A DNA stretch of 13,686 nucleotides from CAMTWZ01 sp964412365 (GTDB lineage Bacteria > Bacteroidota > Rhodothermia > Balneolales > HLUCCA01). This document shows positions 8,913 to 13,686 of this stretch, piece after piece. Each line of letters begins with the position of its first letter. Position 1 is the stretch's first letter. The stretch covers positions 1 to 13,686 of the forward strand of contig CAYPOI010000071.1 in NCBI GenBank assembly GCA_964412365.1, in the 5' to 3' direction. A program made the position numbers and the translations under genes. The notes under the pieces were generated by a model that saw only the letters and a program-made list of their open reading frames with translations, was not told where the DNA came from and ran no database searches.

Positions 8913-9962
8913 TTAAATGGTTCCGATGACGAAGACTTTCGAACTATCGCGAAGACTGTTCTGACCTACGGTGATGACGGATGCACCCAATTCCAATCCG
9001 TTCAGTATCTCAACTTTTGTGCCATTCGTGTAGCCAACTTCTACTGGACGACGAAGTACGATCGAATCTTGAACCACAAACACCGTTGTGCGTCCGTCTT
9101 CGCTGATCAACGCGCCTTTCGGCATCACCAAGGTCTGATAGCGGACATCATAAACAATGCGAACACGCGAAAACATGCCTGGTTTGAGTCGATTGCTCGC
9201 ATCCTTCACATAGACGGTCACTTTGAACGTTCCGGTCGTACGATCCACTATCGGACTGATCCGCTCAACCCGGCCGGTGAACTCCGTGCCGGGAATGGCG
9301 TCGATCTGCAGTAGCGTGGATTGCCCGACGCGGATTTTCGACATCTCATGTTCCGGCACGAAGATGATCGCTTGCAAGGGATCCATGTCCGTGATGCTGA
9401 ACAACGCCTGATTGGTCGTCACCATATTACCGGTTTTGATCATCCGTGAAGAAATCACTCCTGAAATCGTAGCACGGATGGTGGAATACTCCACACTCAA
9501 TCGGGCTAATTCAAGAGTCGCTTTTTGCGATTCCATTTCGAACTTGACCCGTTCAAACGCTTCCGCGCTGATCAAATTCCGTTCGAACATCTCTTTGTTC
9601 CGGTTGAAATCGTTCTCCAAACGAGCCAGATTGGCTTCGGCTCGGGTCACTTCCAACCGATATTGCTCTTCATCCAGTATTGCGAGAGCCTGACCAGCAT
9701 TCACTCGGTCACCCTCCTCAACCAACACTTGTTTGATGACACCGGAGATTTTCGCAACCACATCCGCTTCATTTTCGGCCTCAAGCGTTGCGGTGGTGGC
9801 ATAGTAGGCAGAGACATCTCCTCGGGTTACATTCGCAGCTTCTACCGGAATCGCTTCTACCGTTGCGCTGGTTTGAACGTTGGACTCATTGGAATTGCCG
9901 CATGATATGAAAAGAGCGGATGAAAGGACAACACTTAATGAAACTCTAAATGATTGGCGCAT
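8913..9962 (-). CDS. RND periplasmic adaptor (membrane-fusion protein), lipoprotein
   Basis: 349-residue periplasmic adaptor of the HlyD/AcrA type, which links RND permeases to an outer-membrane channel. The N-terminus is a lipoprotein signal: basic start, hydrophobic run at 8-19, then FISC with lipidation cysteine C21. The residue three before the cysteine is Phe, a loose but acceptable lipobox. Domains: first half-lipoyl motif at about 65-97 with ISGVIKQVLVEEGDRV at 72-87, an alpha-hairpin at about 98-160, second half-lipoyl with TIRATISGVI at 161-170, beta-barrel at about 195-275 including LKPGMF at 259-264, and a membrane-proximal C-terminal domain. I chose the ATG at 9962 because it gives the signal peptide directly; a longer open frame reaching 10151 would overlap the ligase gene and add residues that look like nothing. 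Being the only adaptor next to two permeases, it probably serves both. Confidence 0.95.
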   Translation of the reverse strand: MRQSFRVSLSVVLSSALFISCGNSNESNVQTSATVEAIPVEAANVTRGDVSAYYATTATLEAENEADVVAKISGVIKQVLVEEGDRVNAGQALAILDEEQYRLEVTRAEANLARLENDFNRNKEMFERNLISAEAFERVKFEMESQKATLELARLSVEYSTIRATISGVISSRMIKTGNMVTTNQALFSITDMDPLQAIIFVPEHEMSKIRVGQSTLLQIDAIPGTEFTGRVERISPIVDRTTGTFKVTVYVKDASNRLKPGMFSRVRIVYDVRYQTLVMPKGALISEDGRTTVFVVQDSIVLRRPVEVGYTNGTKVEILNGLELGASVITVGQNSLRDSSKVFVIGTI

Positions 9963-9983
9963 AATGCATGATGATGTCTGTGG

Positions 9984-9998
9984 GTTGGAATAACCAAC
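9984..9998. other. Small inverted repeat in the ligase-adaptor gap
   Basis: A perfect 5-bp stem (GTTGG / CCAAC) around a 5-base AATAA loop sits in the 38-bp space between the ligase stop and the adaptor start. No T-run follows it on the minus strand, so it is not a classic intrinsic terminator. It could be an operator half-site pair, a weak attenuator or an mRNA processing element; it could also be chance, since the stem is short. Confidence 0.3.
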
Positions 9999-10000
9999 GC

Positions 10001-11605
10001 CTACGCACCACCACGGAATTGGGTTTCCTTCCATTGCAAAAACAAATGGGCCACTTTCATCCGTTGGTATTTTCCGGTGGATGTAACCGGTATCTGTTCG
10101 CCGAAAACCACCACTTTCGGGCATTTTGCGAAGGGTAATTGAGCACGGCAATACTCGAGGATATCATCGGCATCATGATCCGCGCCTTCAATCATCTGCA
10201 CATAGGCTCCTACTTCCTCGCCATACCAATCGTTTTCGAATCCGACCGCGATACCGGCTTTCACACCAGGTGCTTTGGATATCACCTCGTCAATTTCCAA
10301 TGGAGCGAGGTTAACTCCACCTCGGATGATGAGTTCCTTTATTCGGCCCGTGATGAAAAAAAACCGGCGCCCTTTGGAATCGGTCAGGGCAAACCCTTCA
10401 TCCCCGCTTCGGAACCATCCGAATGTGAAGGCGTTCTCGTTCGCCTGAAGATTGTCATAGTATCCTTTCATCACATTCGCACCTCGAATGACGATTTCGC
10501 CGCGTTCAGAGTCCCCTAATGGACGACCTTGCTCATCATGAATGGCCATCTCGTTCACAGGCAAAGCGGTTCCGATGCTGGGATATCCGTGATCGCGCAT
10601 CCATCTGGCATGTTCATCATCAGACAAACCCAATGGCAGATAGCAAGAATAACACGTGGTTTCGGACAAGCCGTACCCATGGATGATGCGGGTATTAAAT
10701 TTCGTTTCGAAGGTGCGCGCCACAGATATGGTAAGCGGCCCCGCGCCACAGATGATATGCCGTAGCGGGGTTTCCATCAGCGCCGCGGACGATTGGCTCA
10801 GATAGTGCAACAACGTTGGTACCACACTCACAATGTGGACGCCCTCATCCCGAATCGTCTCAAAAAAACGTGTCGCGGAGAATTTGCGATTCAACACCAC
10901 CGATGCGCCTGCGAAATACGGTGTGAGCAAGGTCACAACGGTGCCATTCACATGATGAATGGGCAAAACACACATCATTCGTGTGTCCTGATCCACGCCA
11001 TGCCAATCCGAGATCGCTCGGGCGTCTTCCAGCAGGTTCGCTTGGGTCAGCACCACTCCCTTGGGATTACCCGTGGTACCGGAAGTGTACACGATCAGCG
11101 CTTCCATGTCCAAATTCGTATCAGACAACCGGACATCCGCTTCCGATTGCATCAATCCAGTCCACACCTCCAACTCTGGAGCCAAGCCGCGTATGCGTTG
11201 CTCATACTCGGGCAGAACAAACGCCCACCTCACCTTTCCGTGAGTGAGCACATACCGAATCCGGTCATCATCTTCGGTGATGTTCACTGGCACCACCGTC
11301 AGCCCCGCATACCACGCCGCAAAATAGTAGACCACTGTCTGCCAATGATTGTGCGCAATGGTGGCAATACGGTCTCCCGGTTGCAATCCTGCCAAGATCA
11401 AGGCTTTCGCACACGATCGTACTTGACGTCCGAAATGGGCATATGAAAACGAATCTCGATTTGAATCGTCATCTACATAAATTAGCCAATCAAAGGTCCG
11501 CTGTGATTGGATATCGACCCATTGCCGAATCGAAGAGACAGGTAAAGCCTCGGGCTGTGGGTTGGATGTCTGGCGCGCGTGATCGATTTTTTCCTGCAGT
11601 GTCAT
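10001..11605 (-). CDS. AMP-forming acyl-CoA ligase / class I adenylate-forming enzyme
   Basis: 534-residue cytosolic enzyme of the ANL superfamily (PF00501 plus PF13193) that should activate a carboxylic acid with ATP to an acyl-adenylate and usually transfer it to CoA. Motifs are complete: the P-loop (A3) YTSGTTGNPKG at 173-183, PIHHVNG at 215-221, A5 YGLSETT at 311-317, A7 SGD with D402, hinge GRIKELIIRGG at 420-430, and the A10 segment PVTSTGK with catalytic K512. It most resembles fatty-acyl or medium-chain acyl-CoA ligases, but aryl or other acids cannot be excluded. The ATG at 11605 is well pinned, because an in-frame TAA lies 9 bases upstream of it. The gene diverges from a lipoprotein gene across 28 bp and leads the minus-strand pump genes, its stop being 38 bp before the adaptor start. 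Whether it shares their transcript is uncertain. Confidence 0.93.
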   Translation of the reverse strand: MTLQEKIDHARQTSNPQPEALPVSSIRQWVDIQSQRTFDWLIYVDDDSNRDSFSYAHFGRQVRSCAKALILAGLQPGDRIATIAHNHWQTVVYYFAAWYAGLTVVPVNITEDDDRIRYVLTHGKVRWAFVLPEYEQRIRGLAPELEVWTGLMQSEADVRLSDTNLDMEALIVYTSGTTGNPKGVVLTQANLLEDARAISDWHGVDQDTRMMCVLPIHHVNGTVVTLLTPYFAGASVVLNRKFSATRFFETIRDEGVHIVSVVPTLLHYLSQSSAALMETPLRHIICGAGPLTISVARTFETKFNTRIIHGYGLSETTCYSCYLPLGLSDDEHARWMRDHGYPSIGTALPVNEMAIHDEQGRPLGDSERGEIVIRGANVMKGYYDNLQANENAFTFGWFRSGDEGFALTDSKGRRFFFITGRIKELIIRGGVNLAPLEIDEVISKAPGVKAGIAVGFENDWYGEEVGAYVQMIEGADHDADDILEYCRAQLPFAKCPKVVVFGEQIPVTSTGKYQRMKVAHLFLQWKETQFRGGA

Positions 11606-11633
11606 ATTCAGAATTTAGTAGTTTCCCGTACCT
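11606..11633. promoter_or_regulatory. 28-bp divergent intergenic region
   Basis: The only sequence between the ligase (minus) and the propeller lipoprotein (plus). Both start codons are fixed by in-frame stops a few codons upstream (TAG on plus, TAA on minus), so the space is really this short. It has an AT-rich core, GAATTTAGTAG; on the minus strand TACTAAAT could serve as a -10-like element. No Shine-Dalgarno is visible for either gene. Any promoters must overlap coding sequence, and the mRNAs may be nearly leaderless. No clear TAnnTTTG element was found. Confidence 0.4.
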
Positions 11634-12758
11634 ATGCAACACTCCAAACACCTAGTCGCCTGCCTCGTTGTTGTGATCGCCGCATCTTGCGGATCCAAAA
11701 CCGATGAGGTCATCTCCTTCCAAGACCATCAGACTGCCACTCATGAGCTAACCCGGCTGATGAGTCTTTCTGAAACCGAGGATCTCATTTTTGGCCGGTT
11801 ATCCAGCATGCTCGTCGCCTCCGACGGCGCGGTATTGATGGCCGACCAACAAATTGCCACCATCCATGTGTTCGATGCGAACGGCACGTACTCCGGCACC
11901 ATCGGACAAAAAGGTCGTGGCCCCGGAGAGTTCGAAGGCATCGGCACCCTCTCGTTCGGCCAAAACGACAGCTTGTATGTATGGGATTGGAACGCCACAC
12001 GACTTTCCGTTTTTGCTCGAAATGGAATGAACTGGTCGTTCACCCGCGCCTTCACGATGAAACGCGACAACGACGGCATGTTCCTATCCACGTTGTCCCG
12101 CCGACCTTGGCTGGATGGGTACCTCATTCAAGAATCCGTACCCTACTTTGCAGGGATGGATCAACCCGAAATCAAAAATCCGCGATATCGCGAAATCACC
12201 GAAACCGGTGAGGAAATCCGTGTGATCACATCCCACCAACCCTCTCAAATGGTTGTGAAACGCAACGAAAACAGCGTTTGGGTTTATGGAATGCCATTCG
12301 GCGGTGCTGCCGTAATCGAGTTTGACCTTGAGGGAACCGTTCACAAAGCGGCTTGGAACGCGCAATTGGCGATTGCCCGATTCACTTTGGATGGGGACAG
12401 TTTGGGAGGATTTTCCAGAGCCGTGGAGATTCGGACTATGGATTTGGCCCACTTGGCCCGCGTCACCAGTGGAGCCGACACCGACTATTACAAAGCCGTG
12501 GTCGACGAAGTGCCCAAAACCTACCCCGCCTTCGCACGATTCAAGGTCACCCAAAAAGGCAATTATTGGGTGGATATGGGAGAAATATCAGAAGGTATCC
12601 AACTATGGTTGGTGTTCGACCCGACTGGCGAGATTTTAGCGAGCTACCATCTACCGACGACAACTCGCATCCAAACCTTTGAAAACGGGATGATGTACGC
12701 CTTTGAAAATGCGGACGATGGCACGCAATCCGTCGGCGTTTACGAAGCCGACTTCTGA
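11634..12758 (+). CDS. Six-bladed beta-propeller lipoprotein (DUF5128-like)
   Basis: 374-residue predicted lipoprotein. The signal peptide has a hydrophobic core at about 8-18 and a lipobox AASC with C19 as the probable lipidated residue (a second cysteine, C10, lies inside the core). The mature part has the spaced beta-strand repeats of a six-bladed propeller: strands such as GAVLMADQQIATIHVFDANG (65-84) followed by the signature GQKGRGPGEFEGIG (91-104), then SLYVWDWNATRLSVFARNG (113-131) as the next blade. Proteins of this type are common in Bacteroidota and relatives, are usually annotated as hypothetical or 6-bladed beta-propeller, and have no agreed function. The ATG is fixed by an upstream in-frame TAG. 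The gene diverges from the ligase and pump genes and its last 19 bp overlap the 3' end of the methyltransferase gene. A periplasmic or surface binding role is possible but unproven. Confidence 0.85.
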   Translation: MQHSKHLVACLVVVIAASCGSKTDEVISFQDHQTATHELTRLMSLSETEDLIFGRLSSMLVASDGAVLMADQQIATIHVFDANGTYSGTIGQKGRGPGEFEGIGTLSFGQNDSLYVWDWNATRLSVFARNGMNWSFTRAFTMKRDNDGMFLSTLSRRPWLDGYLIQESVPYFAGMDQPEIKNPRYREITETGEEIRVITSHQPSQMVVKRNENSVWVYGMPFGGAAVIEFDLEGTVHKAAWNAQLAIARFTLDGDSLGGFSRAVEIRTMDLAHLARVTSGADTDYYKAVVDEVPKTYPAFARFKVTQKGNYWVDMGEISEGIQLWLVFDPTGEILASYHLPTTTRIQTFENGMMYAFENADDGTQSVGVYEADF

Positions 12759-13624
12759 GCCCTTGCGAACACTCCGAGCGGCAACGGAACGCCGCTTCGG
12801 GGTGTGAGTAGCAATTCTCCAGTTTCGATCTTGGCATCGCTTTTCAGCGTCTGACGCAATAGGTTTCCGGCCACAATCGCCGAGAATCCCAATGAATAGG
12901 TGTTCAGCACGATGAAGTGCTCGGATGGATCCAGCAATTGGGTCACGTCCGCCATCAAATCAAACACCATGTCTTCGAGCTTCCATTTTTCGCCTTTGGG
13001 ACCGTGTCCGTATGCCGGTGGATCCAAAATGATGCCATGATAGGTATTGCCTCTTCGCACTTCCTTCTGCACAAATTTCACAGCGTCGTCCACCATCCAA
13101 CGGATATCCGTCAAGCCATTCAGTTGCATGTTGTCGTTCGCCCACGTAACGACTTGCTTGATGGAATCGACATGGGTCACCGTAGCTCCGGCCGCTCGTG
13201 CGGCGATCGATGCCGCGCCCGTATACGCGAACAGATTCAGGAAGCGGGGGTTCTTCGTTTTTAGTGCTTTGATGCTTTGAGCGATGTATTCCCAGTTCAC
13301 CGCCTGCTCCGGAAACAAGCCCACATGCTTGAACGAGGTGAACGCCAAGCGGAATTGAAGATCCAGATTCGGACTCTTATACCGGATGTTCCATCGATCG
13401 GGGATGGATGCCGGCTTTCGCCAATCTCCTGTGGATGGGGACCGTCCGACAAACGTGACATTCGCCCGTTTCCATTCACTTTCCGGTAGCGTGGGCTTCC
13501 ATAAGGCTTGCGGCTCCGGACGCACGAGCGTCACCGCGCCGAAGCGCTCCATTTTGAGGAAATTGCCGGAATCGATCAGCTCGTAATCGCCCCAGAATTC
13601 GGGTGTTTGAAGAAGAATGGACAA
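12740..13624 (-). CDS. RlmI/RlmK-like class I SAM-dependent methyltransferase, no cysteine
   Basis: 294-residue Rossmann-fold methyltransferase of the COG1092 / Methyltrans_SAM type, a family acting mainly on 23S rRNA. Landmarks: YELIDSGNFLKMERFG (14-29) and VRPEPQALW (34-42) at the N-terminus, SAM-binding motif I LNLFAYTGAASIAA at 129-142, acidic HVD at 151-153, motif IV DPPAYGHGPKGEKWKLEDM at 201-219, and NTYSLGFS at 241-248. No PUA domain is present at the N-terminus, unlike E. coli RlmI. The protein contains no cysteine at all, so a cysteine-dependent cytosine-C5 mechanism is excluded if the sequence is right; N-methylation of a base is more likely. The start is a TTG at 13624, the only usual start codon between the conserved N-terminus and an adjacent heptamer repeat; the frame stays open to the window edge, so a start further right is possible. 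It converges on the propeller gene with a 19-bp overlap. Confidence 0.88.
   Translation of the reverse strand: MSILLQTPEFWGDYELIDSGNFLKMERFGAVTLVRPEPQALWKPTLPESEWKRANVTFVGRSPSTGDWRKPASIPDRWNIRYKSPNLDLQFRLAFTSFKHVGLFPEQAVNWEYIAQSIKALKTKNPRFLNLFAYTGAASIAARAAGATVTHVDSIKQVVTWANDNMQLNGLTDIRWMVDDAVKFVQKEVRRGNTYHGIILDPPAYGHGPKGEKWKLEDMVFDLMADVTQLLDPSEHFIVLNTYSLGFSAIVAGNLLRQTLKSDAKIETGELLLTPRSGVPLPLGVFARAQKSAS
12770..12804 (+). terminator. Stem-loop just past the propeller stop codon (terminator candidate)
   Basis: Eleven bases after the propeller stop, CACTCCGAGCGGC pairs with GCCGCTTCGGGGTG across an 8-base loop, giving 13 base pairs with one bulged T and one G-T wobble. No T-tract follows, so this is not a canonical intrinsic terminator, but the position suits 3'-end formation or protection of the propeller mRNA. 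It lies within the C-terminal codons of the converging methyltransferase gene, so coding constraint might also explain it. Confidence 0.4.
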
Positions 13625-13632
13625 AATGGATG

Positions 13633-13686
13633 ATGCTGGATGCTGGATGCTGGATGCTGGATGCTGGATGCTGGATGCTGGATGCT
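13633..13686. repeat. Heptanucleotide tandem repeat (ATGCTGG)n, open at the window edge
   Basis: Seven perfect head-to-tail copies of ATGCTGG (13633-13681) plus five bases of an eighth, ending with the window. The array begins 8 bp upstream of the TTG start of the methyltransferase. Read on the minus strand (CCAGCAT units) it has no stop codon in any frame and no ATG, GTG or TTG, so it could be translated as a seven-residue repeat P-A-S-S-I-Q-H in the gene's frame. Being seven bases long, a gain or loss of one unit would shift frame. True length is unknown because the array is cut by the window edge. Confidence 0.97.

Noticed and set aside
9963..10151. N-terminal extension of the adaptor gene up to 10151
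   Set aside because: It would overlap the ligase gene in another frame, and it precedes a proper lipoprotein signal peptide that starts at 9962.
13552..13624. Internal ATG at 13554 (residue 25) as methyltransferase start
   Set aside because: It would delete the conserved ELIDSG-containing N-terminus; the TTG at 13624 keeps it.
1..13686. tRNA or rRNA genes, CRISPR arrays, insertion sequences, attachment sites, riboswitches
   Set aside because: Almost the whole window is accounted for by ordinary protein genes on one strand or the other. The only repeat array is the heptamer at the right edge, which lacks CRISPR-like spacers.

Overview
This window is one densely packed chromosomal stretch of a Gram-negative bacterium. 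It carries nine protein-coding genes (the first truncated by the left edge) and no tRNA, rRNA, CRISPR array, transposase or integrase that I can see. Two lipoprotein signals, two RND pump subunits and a periplasmic adaptor imply an outer membrane. Most start codons lack a clear Shine-Dalgarno sequence, and there is a six-bladed propeller lipoprotein of the DUF5128-like type with a GRGPGEF signature. Together these suggest the Bacteroidota / Rhodothermota / Balneolota neighbourhood. That placement is an inference from gene style, not a measured assignment.

Layout from left to right. (1) Plus strand, 1-1537: the C-terminal part of a membrane sensor histidine kinase, then 4 bp later a small MmcQ/YjbR-family protein. 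(2) Minus strand, 11605 down to 1534: a five-gene tandem run in transcription order, made of an acyl-CoA/AMP ligase, a lipoprotein membrane-fusion adaptor, RND permease A (1064 aa), RND permease B (1013 aa) and a secreted phosphodiester glycosidase (NAGPA domain). Gaps are 38, 12, -1 and 6 bp, so the last four genes at least look like one operon. (3) Plus strand, 11634-12758: a propeller lipoprotein diverging from the ligase across only 28 bp. (4) Minus strand, 13624-12740: a cysteine-free RlmI/RlmK-like SAM methyltransferase whose 3' end overlaps the propeller gene by 19 bp. Its 5' end abuts a heptanucleotide tandem repeat that runs off the right edge.

How the parts may work together. The adaptor and the two permeases should form a tripartite, possibly hetero-trimeric, efflux complex. 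No outer-membrane TolC-like factor is encoded here, so one must be recruited from elsewhere. A fatty-acid-type ligase upstream and a glycosidase downstream raise the possibility that the pump handles a lipid or glycoconjugate rather than a generic drug. This is the least ordinary feature of the window, and it remains a hypothesis from gene order. No gap between genes exceeds 40 bp, so regulatory elements must be very short or lie inside coding sequence. I do not see a clearly new defence or mobile system.
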